DNA of 30,541 nt from Campylobacteraceae bacterium (GCA_027040375.1 JALUMJ010000105.1:1-30541); one strand, 5' to 3'. Shown: positions 7,971-17,150, numbered from the stretch's first letter. Notes: generated from the letters alone by a model not told the origin. Translations and numbers: made by a program.

Positions 7971-9080
7971 TTGAGTCTATTTTTTCGCATATCCTCTTTT
8001 TTCTTTTTTTATTTTGTATTAGTGGCTATCTATATCGTTTTTTTACCAAAGATGCTTAGTGGACTAAACTACTCTACATTTCAAATTGGATTTATATTTT
8101 CACTTGGGCCTTTGATGAGATTTTTATTGCCTTTTTTCTTTTTAAGTAAAATTAATCTCACGCCTAATATATTTCATTTTGGCTTACTTCTTTCACTCAT
8201 ATCGGCAATACTTTTTTACTTTAGTATCCAAAATTTTTACTATTTTATCATTCCAAATATACTCTTAGGAATCTCATTTGGATTAATGCTTCCATTTGTC
8301 GAAACATATGCACTTGGATTTCTAAAAAAAGAAAGATTTGGAAAATCAAGGCTATATGGTTCACTTGGTTTTATGCTTTGTGGCATAATTCTAGCAAGAA
8401 ATTTAAGTAATTACACAGTTGGCTTAAACTATTTTTTAGTAACTGTTGTGATTCTTGCTATTGTTGGTTTTTCAATCACATCCTATAGCGATAAAATATC
8501 TACAATAAAAAAAGTTATAGAAGAAAAATTTTTATTTAAAAAAGTACTTTGGTTTTGGATTAGTATATTTTTTATGCAGATGAGCTTTGGATTCTTTTAT
8601 AATTTTTTTACCATATATGAGACTGATCATGGTATTTCGCTCCAAACCGTTAGCTATCTTTGGACATTTTCAATCATTTGCGAAATCACTCTATTTTATT
8701 TTCAAGCTACACTATTTAAAAGAATTGAGCTTCTTTCACTTATGAAATTAGCTATATTTTTAACTATAATACGATGGCTTTTATTGTATCTTTATCCAAA
8801 CTCTCTTGGCATTGCTTATCTATCCCAATCACTACACGCATTTGGCTTTGCACTACATCACACAGCTGCTATCAGCTTTTTATATTTAACTTATCAAAAT
8901 AAAAAACTTTCATCTCAGTTTTATTATGGGTTATCATTTGGGCTTGGTGGTTTTATTGGAGCTTTGTTATCTGGTTATTTATACGGGGACAAACTATTTT
9001 TGTATGCAGCTTTTATCGCTTCTTTATCTCTATTTTTTCTATTTTTTCAAAAACCTACTGTGCCAAAACAAAATTTCTAA
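7971..9080 (+). CDS. MFS transporter (12-helix, MFS_1-like)
   Basis: The frame codes for a very hydrophobic protein of about 369 residues with roughly twelve membrane spans, beginning LSLFFRISSFFFFYF. The early segment FLPKMLSGLNYSTFQIGFIFSLGPLMRF is a classic MFS first loop, closest in feel to the HcaT/LacY-like subfamily (MFS_1-like). The substrate cannot be told. An upstream in-frame ATG at 7920 lies 50 bp inside the RDD gene and would add a polar tail poorly suited to this family. I prefer TTG at 7971, with AAGG at 7961-7964 as ribosome-binding site, just after the RDD stop. The 3' end overlaps the convergent fliL gene by 26 bp. Confidence 0.78.
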   Translation: MSLFFRISSFFFFYFVLVAIYIVFLPKMLSGLNYSTFQIGFIFSLGPLMRFLLPFFFLSKINLTPNIFHFGLLLSLISAILFYFSIQNFYYFIIPNILLGISFGLMLPFVETYALGFLKKERFGKSRLYGSLGFMLCGIILARNLSNYTVGLNYFLVTVVILAIVGFSITSYSDKISTIKKVIEEKFLFKKVLWFWISIFFMQMSFGFFYNFFTIYETDHGISLQTVSYLWTFSIICEITLFYFQATLFKRIELLSLMKLAIFLTIIRWLLLYLYPNSLGIAYLSQSLHAFGFALHHTAAISFLYLTYQNKKLSSQFYYGLSFGLGGFIGALLSGYLYGDKLFLYAAFIASLSLFFLFFQKPTVPKQNF

Positions 9081-9522
9081 AATAGATAGCTTGGACTTCA
9101 TACCCAAATGTATTGCTAATCATATCTTTTAAATCATTTTTGTACTCTTCTTTTCCTTTTGGGGTAGCTAAAATACTCCCACTTTTTGTAGATGAGTATC
9201 TAAGAATCAAATCTCTAACTTTTTGAATATTTTTTTCTAACTTTTTTTTATCTGCTTTATTCTTCATTTTTATCGTCATGTCTGATTTCATATAAGAGTA
9301 TTGGTTGCCTCTTAGATTGATTAATATACCGTCAACTGCCACATCGCTTGGATCAGTTCCTTCTGTCGAGGTTTTTTTATCTCTTGCAACACTTTGTCCA
9401 AATTTTTTATAATTCGCACTTGTTTGTTTGTCTCCATGCATAAATACGCTAACTATCGTATATATTACAGCTACAACAATCACAACTAATACTGATATTT
9501 TTAAAGCTTTGATTCCATTCAT
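9055..9522 (-). CDS. fliL: flagellar basal body-associated protein FliL
   Basis: The 155-residue protein has a single N-terminal membrane anchor (about residues 8-29) and a periplasmic domain. The domain shows FliL features: a strand pair ILINLRGNQYSYMKSDMTI, a helical stretch LEKNIQKVRDLILRYSS, then TPKGKEEYKNDLKDMI and the ending VQAIYFRNFVLAQ. FliL surrounds the stator at the flagellar motor and supports torque. Spacing of GGAG before the ATG is good, and a leftward TATAAT lies at 9556-9551. It is separate from the hook genes further right. The gene overlaps the end of the MFS gene, so the two transcripts would be partly antisense. Confidence 0.82.
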   Translation of the reverse strand: MNGIKALKISVLVVIVVAVIYTIVSVFMHGDKQTSANYKKFGQSVARDKKTSTEGTDPSDVAVDGILINLRGNQYSYMKSDMTIKMKNKADKKKLEKNIQKVRDLILRYSSTKSGSILATPKGKEEYKNDLKDMISNTFGYEVQAIYFRNFVLAQ

Positions 9523-9550
9523 GATTATTACTCCATTGCTTCGTAATGGT

Positions 9551-9556
9551 ATTATA
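9551..9556 (-). promoter_or_regulatory. probable -10 box of the fliL promoter
   Basis: Read leftward, this is TATAAT, placing the transcription start near 9544 and giving a leader of about 22 nt with GGAG before the fliL ATG. No -35 box is visible. Confidence 0.5.
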
Positions 9557-9579
9557 ACATTTTTAGGGGATATAATTTT

Positions 9580-9613
9580 AGAGATAGTTTTTCTAATCAG
9601 ATAAACTATCTCT
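9580..9613 (-). terminator. stem-loop after typA (possible terminator)
   Basis: An 11-bp perfect stem (AGAGATAGTTT with AAACTATCTCT) and a 12-nt loop lie 13 bp past the typA stop. It is well placed to end the typA transcript or protect its 3' end. There is no clean U-tract after the stem on either strand, so it may not be a standard intrinsic terminator. Confidence 0.55.
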
Positions 9614-9625
9614 GGAGTTGGTTAA

Positions 9626-11428
9626 TTATCTAGCGGCTCTTTTTCTTTTTGTGGCATCCAAAAGTCTTTTTCTTACTCTTATACTTGTTGGAGTTACTTC
9701 CACTAATTCATCATTCTCAACCCATTCTAATGCTATCTCTAATCCCATGTCTCTTGGTGGAACCAATTTTATAGCTTCGTCAGCACCGCTACTTCTGACA
9801 TTTGTAAGATTTTTACCTTTGATTGGGTTTACATCCAAGTCATTTGGTCTTGCGTGTTCACCGATAATCATGCCTTTATATACTTTGATTTGTGGTCCTA
9901 TAAAAAGCGTACCTCTATCTTGTAGATTAAATAATGAATATCCAACAGCGATGCCGTCTTCCATAGATATCAAAGCTCCATTTTTACGATGTTCAACCGC
10001 GCCACTTAAGCTTCTAAATTCTAAAAATGAGTGGTTCATAACACCCTCGCCCTTAGTATCTGTCAAAAATTGTCCACGAAAACCGATAAGCCCACGAGCT
10101 GGGATTTCAAACTCTATCCTAGTTTGCCCATCTCCTGTTGGATTCATAGCAACCATCTCAGCCTTTTTACGACCTAATTTTTCTATAACCACGCCTGTAA
10201 ATTCATCTGGAACATCTACAACAAGATGCTCATATGGTTCCATTTTTACGCCATTTTCTTCTTTTAGTATAACTTCTGGGCGACCTAATGAAAATTCAAA
10301 ACCTTCTCGTCTCATGTTTTCTGCAAGTATTGTTATTTGCAATTCTCCACGACCTGAAACTTTAAATTTTCCCTCGCCTGCATTTTCATATCTCATAGCA
10401 ATATTTGTATTCATCTCAGCTGCTAGTCTCTCGTCAAGTTTATTTGATGTGACATATTTGCCCTCAAGCCCTGCAAAAGGAGAATCATTTACTGCAAATA
10501 CAACTGAAAGTGTAGGCTCTTCTATATGCAAAGGATCAAGCGGCATTGGATTTTCAGGGTCAACAACGCTATCGCCAACATCTAAAGTCTCAAAACCTGC
10601 GATTGCAACGATATCTCCACTTACTGCTTCATCGATATCTATTCTATCTAGCCCTTTAAAGCCTATAAGTTTTGAGATTCTGCCTTTTATAGTTTCACCA
10701 TTTGCTTTGGCAACCATAACAGTTGCATTTTTCTTGATATCTCCATTAAAGATTCTAGCTATTCCTATCTTTCCAACATAATTATCATAATCAAGCGTAA
10801 AAACTTGCAGTTGCAAAGGATTTTCGGCTGAGCCTGTAGGTGCTGGCACTGAATCTATAATTGTCTCAAACAAAGGTTCAAGATTTTTATTTTCATCGCT
10901 CATATCATACTTTGCATATCCCTCTTTTGCAGCTGCATATATTATAGGGAAATCAAGTTGGTCTTCGTTTGCACCAAGGGCAACTAAAAGGTCAAAAACC
11001 TCATCTACAACTCTCTCAGGATCTGCTGCTTGTTTATCTATCTTATTTATAACTACGATTGGTTTCAAACCAAGCTCTAGTGCTTTTTTAAGAACAAATT
11101 TTGTTTGAGGCATTACACCTTCTTGAGCATCCACCAAAAGTAATACTCCATCTACCATCTTCAAAACTCGTTCAACTTCGCCACCAAAGTCGGCATGACC
11201 TGGGGTGTCTATAATATTTATCTTAAAATTCTTATAGTGAATAGCTGTGTTTTTAGAAAGGATAGTTATGCCTCTCTCTTTTTCTAAATCATTTGTATCC
11301 ATCATTCGTTCATCAAGTTTTTGATGGTCTGTAAAAGTTCCCGATTGTTTCAATAATTCATCAACTAATGTAGTTTTTCCATGATCAACATGTGCGATAA
11401 CTGCGATATTTTTAAATACTAAATCCAT
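9626..11428 (-). CDS. typA: translational GTPase TypA/BipA
   Basis: The 600-residue protein is a ribosome-binding GTPase of the EF-G family. Seen motifs: G1 AHVDHGKT at residues 12-19, the switch RGITI at 52-56, DTPGH at 74-78 and NKID at 128-131. The C-terminal half has the TypA-specific block [22 protein letters not shown] and ends in a basic tail. Length is normal for the family. TypA acts in ribosome assembly and stress adaptation, especially at low temperature. A leftward promoter (TATAAT at 11479-11474) and GAGGAG before the ATG suggest it is transcribed alone. Confidence 0.96.
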   Translation of the reverse strand: MDLVFKNIAVIAHVDHGKTTLVDELLKQSGTFTDHQKLDERMMDTNDLEKERGITILSKNTAIHYKNFKINIIDTPGHADFGGEVERVLKMVDGVLLLVDAQEGVMPQTKFVLKKALELGLKPIVVINKIDKQAADPERVVDEVFDLLVALGANEDQLDFPIIYAAAKEGYAKYDMSDENKNLEPLFETIIDSVPAPTGSAENPLQLQVFTLDYDNYVGKIGIARIFNGDIKKNATVMVAKANGETIKGRISKLIGFKGLDRIDIDEAVSGDIVAIAGFETLDVGDSVVDPENPMPLDPLHIEEPTLSVVFAVNDSPFAGLEGKYVTSNKLDERLAAEMNTNIAMRYENAGEGKFKVSGRGELQITILAENMRREGFEFSLGRPEVILKEENGVKMEPYEHLVVDVPDEFTGVVIEKLGRKKAEMVAMNPTGDGQTRIEFEIPARGLIGFRGQFLTDTKGEGVMNHSFLEFRSLSGAVEHRKNGALISMEDGIAVGYSLFNLQDRGTLFIGPQIKVYKGMIIGEHARPNDLDVNPIKGKNLTNVRSSGADEAIKLVPPRDMGLEIALEWVENDELVEVTPTSIRVRKRLLDATKRKRAAR

Positions 11429-11473
11429 TTTTTTCTCCTCTTAACTTATAAAGTTAAAAATATTAAGCTGTGC

Positions 11474-11479
11474 ATTATA
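11474..11479 (-). promoter_or_regulatory. probable -10 box of the typA promoter
   Basis: Read leftward the hexamer is TATAAT, 45 bp before the typA start, followed by a leader containing GAGGAG. It lies back to back with the sigma-54-type promoter of the fliK genes. Confidence 0.55.
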
Positions 11480-11512
11480 TCTAAATTTTCTTAAAATAAA
11501 ACATATAGAAGA

Positions 11513-11530
11513 TTGGAATGTTTTTTGCTT
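11513..11530 (+). promoter_or_regulatory. sigma-54 (RpoN) promoter before fliK
   Basis: The sequence TTGGAATGTTTTTTGCTT carries GG at 11515-11516 and GC at 11527-11528 with exactly ten bases between, the defining -24/-12 layout. It fits the Campylobacterota flagellar sigma-54 consensus (TTGGAAC-N4-TTGCTT). Transcription would begin near 11540, about 22 nt before the fliK ATG. A nearly identical element lies before the second hook gene at 15286-15303. Confidence 0.8.
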
Positions 11531-11561
11531 ATATCTAATTTATAAAATAAAAGGTTGAATT

Positions 11562-13151
11562 ATGCAAAATCTAATCTCCATTGTAGCAACTGAACCTAAA
11601 GCCATAAATGCACCAAAAAATGGCAAAGATGCAGACCCTTCAAAGACAAAGGATAGCTCAAAGGACTTTGTTGCTATTTTATTTGACCAAATTAAAAACA
11701 ATATCAAGCTAGATGTTAGTGCAGAAATTAAAACATCTGAAAAATCTGATAAAGTTATAGATGCAATGCTTAAAAATGATAAAAAGAAACCCTCAAGTGA
11801 TCTATTATTGAATGAAGTTTTAAACATAATATCTCTTATAAAAAGCCCTAACGAAAATATAAAATTTCCTAAGTTTTCTGACAAACTTGAAAAAATTTTA
11901 AATAATAAATCTATATTGAATGAATTTTTAAGTGCAAAAAATATCGGAGATATCAAAAAAATATCAAAAAAATATGATTTAGGCTTAGAAAATATAAAAT
12001 TTACAAAAGAAAAAATTCAAACACTACAAAAAGATTTTCCAAAACTTGATGTAAAAAAGTTTTTTGAAGTTAAAACTGAGCAAGAGCCTGTTTTAAACGC
12101 TAAGGACATTCCTAAAATTGCACAAAATAACAAAACTATTATAATCAAAAATATTATAAAAAATTTACCTGCGGACAAAGAAGATTCTTCTAAAAATATA
12201 CTACAGACTTTACTTAAAACAATCGACAAAAAAACCGAACAAGTAATCGTACAAACTAACGAGCAAGACAAAAAAAATAAAGTAAATCAATTTATAAAAA
12301 AAGATGTTAAAACCGAAACTGTTGGTACAAATAAGAATATAGATATAAAAACAACTTTGGCTGAAGATAAAGTTATCCCAACTATCAAAAAGGATATTAA
12401 AACCGAAACTGTTGGTACAAATAAGAATATAGATATAAAAACAACTTTGGCTGAAGATAAAGTTATCCCAACTATCAAGATAAAAAAAACAAAAGAAGAT
12501 AAAGTTTCTGAAAAAAAATCTCTCACGAGAACAGATTCGTTGAAACTAAATCATAGTGCAGATGATGTAGTACTAAAAGATTTCAAAATGAAAAAAAATG
12601 AAAAAACTATTAATTTGAATAATATACAAAATTTATCTACAAAAACTTCTTTAGATGATGATTCAAAAAAAGATAAAGAAGTTAAACACGAGCCAACAAT
12701 AAATAAAAATGAATTTAAAACACAAACGAAGATAGAAACACTAAAAACTGTTAAACCTTTACATGTAAGAGAAAGTTTAAGCCAGTTTTCTACTGATTTA
12801 AAAGAAAAAGTTGAAAGTTATAAGCCGCCTCTTATGAAATTACAAATGGCACTTAACCCTAAAGATTTAGGAGAAGTAAAAGTAACCCTTTTAACAAGAG
12901 GTAACAACCTACATGTAAACATAACTTCAAACACAAATACAATGTCGCTCTTCACTCAAAATCAAGCAGAATTTAAAAATTCGCTTGTCAATATGGGATT
13001 TACAAATCTTGAAATGAATTTCTCAGATCAAGGCAAAAACAATCAACAAAACCAAAATAGCAAACAGAGTAAAAACCAATCTTTTGATGAAACACAAAAT
13101 CAAGAAAATTATGAAAGCACTGTAGAACTTATAGTGCCTCAATATGTATAA
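11562..13151 (+). CDS. fliK: flagellar hook-length control protein FliK
   Basis: The 529-residue protein is lysine- and asparagine-rich and low in complexity through its first 390 residues. The C-terminal part (about residues 395-490) is the conserved FliK domain: PPLMKLQMALNPKDLGEVKV, then LHVNITSNTNTMSLF and LGFTNLEM-like text (MGFTNLEMNFSD). FliK is secreted through the flagellar export gate, measures the hook and switches export from hook to filament. Residues about 247-306 hold two nearly identical 30-residue repeats encoded by a 90-bp tandem duplication. AAAGG precedes the ATG and a sigma-54 promoter lies just upstream. flgD follows within 10 bp. The long central region is expected to vary in length between strains because it sets the ruler. 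Confidence 0.88.
   Translation: MQNLISIVATEPKAINAPKNGKDADPSKTKDSSKDFVAILFDQIKNNIKLDVSAEIKTSEKSDKVIDAMLKNDKKKPSSDLLLNEVLNIISLIKSPNENIKFPKFSDKLEKILNNKSILNEFLSAKNIGDIKKISKKYDLGLENIKFTKEKIQTLQKDFPKLDVKKFFEVKTEQEPVLNAKDIPKIAQNNKTIIIKNIIKNLPADKEDSSKNILQTLLKTIDKKTEQVIVQTNEQDKKNKVNQFIKKDVKTETVGTNKNIDIKTTLAEDKVIPTIKKDIKTETVGTNKNIDIKTTLAEDKVIPTIKIKKTKEDKVSEKKSLTRTDSLKLNHSADDVVLKDFKMKKNEKTINLNNIQNLSTKTSLDDDSKKDKEVKHEPTINKNEFKTQTKIETLKTVKPLHVRESLSQFSTDLKEKVESYKPPLMKLQMALNPKDLGEVKVTLLTRGNNLHVNITSNTNTMSLFTQNQAEFKNSLVNMGFTNLEMNFSDQGKNNQQNQNSKQSKNQSFDETQNQENYESTVELIVPQYV
12301..12480 (+). repeat. two-copy 90-bp tandem repeat inside fliK
   Basis: The blocks 12307-12388 and 12397-12478 are identical over 82 bp and offset by exactly 90 bp; the flanking few bases of each unit differ at single positions. 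The repeat keeps the reading frame and duplicates 30 residues (TETVGTNKNIDIKTTLAEDK and flanks). Near-perfect identity, including synonymous sites, indicates a recent duplication. Confidence 0.95.
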
Positions 13152-13161
13152 AGGATAAACT

Positions 13162-13845
13162 ATGGCAACAAATGGAATAACACAAGATTTAAATCAAGTA
13201 GCAAATGGTAATACAAAGTCAAGTGGGACAATAACGCAAAATCCAAAATCTGTGTTAAATAAAGACTCTTTTATGAAACTTTTATTAACCGAGCTTCAAT
13301 ATCAAGATCCAACTAGTCCAATGGATACGGAAAAAATCCTCGCTCAAACTTCACAGCTAGCAACATTAGAATCTGCTAATAATACAAATAAAGCTATGAA
13401 AGATTTGGTAAGTAATCTTAATAGCAGTATGAATATGGGAGCACTTTCGGCTATTGGTAAAATGGCAAGTCTGGGCTCAAACAATATAACACTACCAAAA
13501 GATAGTCCAGCAAAATTTGAAGTTTATTTCAAAAATCCTATTCAAAGTGGATCATTGAGTATATCTGATTCAAAAGGTAATGTTGTAAGAACCGTATCTC
13601 TAGACGACCAAGCAGGAAAAGATGGCATCTTGGAATTTCAATGGGATGGAGTAGATGATAGTGGTCAACAGATGAAAGAAGGATTATACAGTGTTACTGC
13701 GAATTATACTGACAGTGATGGAAGTGCACAAAAAACACAGTTTGGTATATATCCTGTTGAATCAGTTAGATATGACAATGGAAAACCTCTTATGAAGCTT
13801 GGCTCTTCTTATGTTCCGATGGCAAGCATATCTGAGTTTTATTAA
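13162..13845 (+). CDS. flgD: flagellar hook assembly (cap) protein FlgD
   Basis: The 227-residue protein has the FlgD N-terminal signature DSFMKLLLTELQYQDPTSPMD at residues 35-55, cut here to its core, followed by QLATLE. The C-terminal half (from about 100) carries a FlgD Ig/tudor-like region with ISDSKGNVVRT and a FQWDGVDDSGQQMKEG-like block, typical of the family. FlgD caps the growing hook and is discarded when it is finished. It stands between fliK and the first FlgE-type gene, with short gaps on both sides, as expected for one late-middle flagellar operon. Confidence 0.93.
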   Translation: MATNGITQDLNQVANGNTKSSGTITQNPKSVLNKDSFMKLLLTELQYQDPTSPMDTEKILAQTSQLATLESANNTNKAMKDLVSNLNSSMNMGALSAIGKMASLGSNNITLPKDSPAKFEVYFKNPIQSGSLSISDSKGNVVRTVSLDDQAGKDGILEFQWDGVDDSGQQMKEGLYSVTANYTDSDGSAQKTQFGIYPVESVRYDNGKPLMKLGSSYVPMASISEFY

Positions 13846-13854
13846 GATAAAAAA

Positions 13855-15288
13855 ATGAATACCTCTTTTTATAATGGTGTAAGTGGCATAAAAGCAGATC
13901 AGTTTTATTTAGATACAATATCAGAAAACATAGCAAATATAAACACAGTCGGATATAAAAGAAGTGATGCACCTGAATTTTCTACTATTTTTTCTTCAAC
14001 ACTGTCTGATTCATATTTTTCGCCAACTTCAGACGATATTGGCTTAGGCGTAAGAAAAACGGCTCCTACTTTAAATATGAGTCAAGGTATATTTCAAACA
14101 ACTGATAAAAAATTTGATTTAGCGATTGGTGGTAATGGTTGGTTTGGTGTGCAAGGTTCAAATAATAACACATCTTATACAAGAGCTGGTGCTTTCAATG
14201 TAGATGCAAATGGGGATTTGGTAGATGCAAATGGGAATTATCTCTTGGCGACAAGTGGAAATAACATAACACCTACAACTCTTCCACAAAGCACGATGGA
14301 TGATATCGGAAAATATTATGGAAAAGATGGAACAACTCCTGGAAAACCATTTGCTGTATCTGTTTTAAAAGATATCCCTCTTGGGGCTGTTGGTTCTCAA
14401 ACAAAGATAAATCTTCCAGATATACTCTATTATCCAGCAACCGCAACAACAAAGGTAACATATAAAGCAAATTTAAATCCAGAAGTAAATATTGATTCAA
14501 AACAACAAGAGATTCCAAATGTAGAGCACTTTAGTTCAACAATAATATCTCCTGAGGGGAGAAAAGATATACTTGATATGACTTATACAAAAGAAGTTCC
14601 ACAGCCTTCTGAGGGAAGTATTTGGAATGCTGATTTGAAAATTTTATCTTTTTATGAAAAATACAATCCAAACTCAACATATGACCCAACTAAATATCAA
14701 GTTGATAAAAACGGCGATAAAGTTTATAATATAGTTGATTCTAAAACTGGGAATATTTCATTCTCTGGTAGTGGTGAACTTTTAACTTCTAACATACCAA
14801 CGATGTCAAATAGTGGAACACCTTTAAAAATAGATGTTGGAAGCCCCAATAGCTATACAGGATTTATATCAAGTGCAAGCATAGAAAAATCACACTCTGA
14901 ACATCATGATGGCTTAGTATCTGGACTTCTTAAAGATTATAATGTTGATGAAAATGGAAATATTGTAGCAAATTTTAGTAATGGAAGAAGTACTGATATA
15001 GCAAAAGTTGCAATTTATCACTTCCAAAACGATCAAGGTTTGAGTAAAACTAGTGATACACTTTTTAGAGAGTCAGCCAATAGTGGAAAACCTATATTTT
15101 TTACTGATAAAAATGGAAATCCTATCCTTGGGGCAAAAATCAACCCTTATAAATTGGAAAATAGCAATGTTGATTTGACAGTTGCCATGAGCGAACTGAT
15201 TTTGGCACAAAGAACTTATGGAGCAAGTGCAAAAAGCATAACAACAAGCGATCAAATGATACAAAATGCAATCAATATGAAAAAATAG
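13855..15288 (+). CDS. flagellar hook/basal body protein, FlgE paralogue 1
   Basis: The 477-residue protein has the N-terminal flagellar rod/hook signature: FYNGVSGIKADQFYLDTISE followed by NIANINTVGYKR. The middle carries FlgE-type text (FDLAIGGNGWFGVQG) and the C-terminus ends with the conserved LTVAMSELILAQRTYGASAK-type helix (NVDLT, then KSITTSDQMIQNAI). Such proteins form the axial structure of rod or hook. It follows flgD by nine bases and is part of the fliK operon. A second, longer FlgE gene follows under its own promoter. Which one forms the bulk hook is not clear; I infer the longer one does, and this one may be a minor or specialised hook protein. Confidence 0.85.
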   Translation: MNTSFYNGVSGIKADQFYLDTISENIANINTVGYKRSDAPEFSTIFSSTLSDSYFSPTSDDIGLGVRKTAPTLNMSQGIFQTTDKKFDLAIGGNGWFGVQGSNNNTSYTRAGAFNVDANGDLVDANGNYLLATSGNNITPTTLPQSTMDDIGKYYGKDGTTPGKPFAVSVLKDIPLGAVGSQTKINLPDILYYPATATTKVTYKANLNPEVNIDSKQQEIPNVEHFSSTIISPEGRKDILDMTYTKEVPQPSEGSIWNADLKILSFYEKYNPNSTYDPTKYQVDKNGDKVYNIVDSKTGNISFSGSGELLTSNIPTMSNSGTPLKIDVGSPNSYTGFISSASIEKSHSEHHDGLVSGLLKDYNVDENGNIVANFSNGRSTDIAKVAIYHFQNDQGLSKTSDTLFRESANSGKPIFFTDKNGNPILGAKINPYKLENSNVDLTVAMSELILAQRTYGASAKSITTSDQMIQNAINMKK

Positions 15289-15303
15289 GAATGTTTTTTG
15301 CTT
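15286..15303 (+). promoter_or_regulatory. sigma-54 (RpoN) promoter before flgE
   Basis: The element TAGGAATGTTTTTTGCTT has GG at 15288-15289 and GC at 15300-15301, ten bases apart. It shares GGAATGTTTTTTGCTT exactly with the fliK promoter. The TAG stop of the upstream gene supplies the first G of the -24 box. Transcription would start near 15313, leaving a leader of about 83 nt before flgE. Confidence 0.78.
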
Positions 15304-15326
15304 TAATAAACTACAAATGAAAATTT

Positions 15327-15357
15327 AAAGCACAATTTTTAATAAAATTGTAGCTTT
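15327..15357 (+). other. stem-loop in the flgE leader
   Basis: ACAATTTT (15332-15339) and AAAATTGT (15344-15351) pair perfectly around a 4-nt loop, and AAAGC with GCTTT extends the stem by five pairs past a one-base bulge. It lies inside the leader of the sigma-54 transcript. There is no U-tract, so it is more likely an mRNA stability or translation element than a terminator. Confidence 0.6.
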
Positions 15358-15395
15358 AATGCAAAGTAAAACAGTTAGGTAAAAAAGGATATAAA

Positions 15396-17138
15396 ATGTT
15401 AAGATCTCTTTGGGCTGGTGTTTCTGGACTTCAAGCTCACCAAATGGCTTTAGATGTAGAAGGTAACAATATAGCAAATGTAAATACTGCGGGTTTTAAA
15501 TACTCAAGAGTAAATTTTGCCGATATGCTTAGTCAAACTTCAAAGATAGCTACTGCACCTCAAGGTGAACTCGGTGGAAAAAACCCTATGCAAGTTGGAC
15601 TTGGCACTCAAGTTAGTTCAGTAACCAAAATCTTCAAACAAGGTTCAGTCCAAACAACAGATAAAAATACAGACCTTGCTATCCAAGGAGATGGTTTTTT
15701 TGTGGTAAGTCCAGATGGTGGAAAGACTTATAAATTCTCAAGAAATGGAGATTTTGTATTTGACGCAAATGGTAACTTTGTAGATAGCAATGGCTATGTT
15801 GTCCAAGGATGGAAAAGAGACCCCAATACAAATCAAATAGATTCTACAGCACCGATAAAAAATATACAAATTCCACCTGGTCTCACTACACCAGCAAATT
15901 CTACTGCCAATGTAACTCTTAAAGCAAATCTTAACTCAGGTCCTTTAATAAAAAATAAATCATTGATTTTTAAATTAGATTCCACAGCAGGTGATGACAC
16001 AACAACATCAGGAGCAGGCGCTGCACTAGATGTTAGCATGCTTTTTAATGACACAGGAGAGGCACTCGCTTTAAAAGATGGGGATAATTTTCAAATTAGT
16101 TTTGATGGGGGATCAAGTTACACACCATTAACTTATGTGGTAGATTCAAACAATGTTGATGCTACCCATTTTCATAATACAGAAGATTTAAGAAAAGAGA
16201 TACAAGACTTGGCTAAAAATCAAAATAATAATGCTTCCGTTATCGTTAATGATCAAGGAAAATTTGAAGTAACCAATGGCACATCAGGTAATGACTTAAA
16301 TATAAAAGTAAAAGCAGGAGATCAGAATAATCAAAGATTTTTAGATATGATGACTCCATTATCTGGTACCATACCAAATGACGGCAGTTCTAAAATTACG
16401 CAGCCTTTTTATTCTGCCACTCATGCTTCTAGTATAGATATATTTGATTCATTGGGAACAAAACATACTTTAAGATTTGAATTTAGAAAAACTGCGCAAG
16501 ACAAAACTGGTTCCACTTGGCGAATGGTTTTAAGTGTTCCAGATCCTGGAGAAATTAGCACAAGCTCTCCAAAAGGTTATATAAATGGAAATATCAAATT
16601 TAATTCAGACGGATCTTTTTCTACTTCTTCAATTCCAAGTATAAACTTTTCAGGTCACAACGGCTCAACACCTAATCAAACAGTTGACTTAAAATTTGGA
16701 ACTGCAAATCAATTTGATGGAATGACAAGTTTTGATGCAACTTCAAATACTTCTGGAATATCTCAAGATGGTTTTCCAGGAGGAGATTTAAATGGTATAA
16801 GAATTGATGAAACTGGAACTCTTATAGGTTCATTTACAAATGGTAGAAGTTTTGGTCTAGCACAAGTATCGATGGCAAGTTTTGCAAATAATGTAGGACT
16901 TGAAAGTAGTGGTGGTGGAGTTTTTATACAAACTTCTAACTCTGGAGATCCAATCATTGGTCAAGCAGCGACTGGCAAAAGAGGCTTTATACAATCTAGT
17001 GCCTTAGAGATGAGTAATGTTGATCTTTCACATTCTCTCACTCAGCTTATCATAGTCCAAAGAGGTTTTCAGGCAAATGCTAAAACTATCACAACTTCAG
17101 ATCAAATTTTAAACACTCTACTTCAACTAAAACAATAA
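15396..17138 (+). CDS. flgE: flagellar hook protein FlgE
   Basis: The 580-residue protein opens LRSLWAGVSGLQAHQMALDV and NIANVNTAGFKYSR, the conserved N-terminal axial-protein motif, and ends with the NVDLSHSLTQLIIVQRGFQA and ITTSDQILNTLLQLKQ helix pair. The large middle region, which is exposed on the hook surface, is rich in Ser, Asn and Gly. A block LDSTAGDDTTTSG-like and SSIDIFDSLGTKHTLRFEF is typical of FlgE. AAAAGGA stands before the ATG. It has its own sigma-54-type promoter, as expected for a protein needed in bulk. The hook hairpin at 17149-17177 follows its stop. Confidence 0.93.
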   Translation: MLRSLWAGVSGLQAHQMALDVEGNNIANVNTAGFKYSRVNFADMLSQTSKIATAPQGELGGKNPMQVGLGTQVSSVTKIFKQGSVQTTDKNTDLAIQGDGFFVVSPDGGKTYKFSRNGDFVFDANGNFVDSNGYVVQGWKRDPNTNQIDSTAPIKNIQIPPGLTTPANSTANVTLKANLNSGPLIKNKSLIFKLDSTAGDDTTTSGAGAALDVSMLFNDTGEALALKDGDNFQISFDGGSSYTPLTYVVDSNNVDATHFHNTEDLRKEIQDLAKNQNNNASVIVNDQGKFEVTNGTSGNDLNIKVKAGDQNNQRFLDMMTPLSGTIPNDGSSKITQPFYSATHASSIDIFDSLGTKHTLRFEFRKTAQDKTGSTWRMVLSVPDPGEISTSSPKGYINGNIKFNSDGSFSTSSIPSINFSGHNGSTPNQTVDLKFGTANQFDGMTSFDATSNTSGISQDGFPGGDLNGIRIDETGTLIGSFTNGRSFGLAQVSMASFANNVGLESSGGGVFIQTSNSGDPIIGQAATGKRGFIQSSALEMSNVDLSHSLTQLIIVQRGFQANAKTITTSDQILNTLLQLKQ

Positions 17139-17144
17139 TTTTGA

Positions 17145-17150
17145 TATAAT
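17145..17150 (+). promoter_or_regulatory. probable -10 box of the thyX promoter
   Basis: TATAAT preceded by TTTTGA, an extended -10 style common in this phylum. Transcription would begin near 17157, inside the left arm of the adjoining hairpin. Confidence 0.6.

Noticed and set aside
9618..10781. Long rightward open frame of 387 codons
   Set aside because: It lies antisense to typA, whose motifs are unmistakable; the product is a low-complexity Ser/Pro/Thr-rich text typical of a shadow frame.
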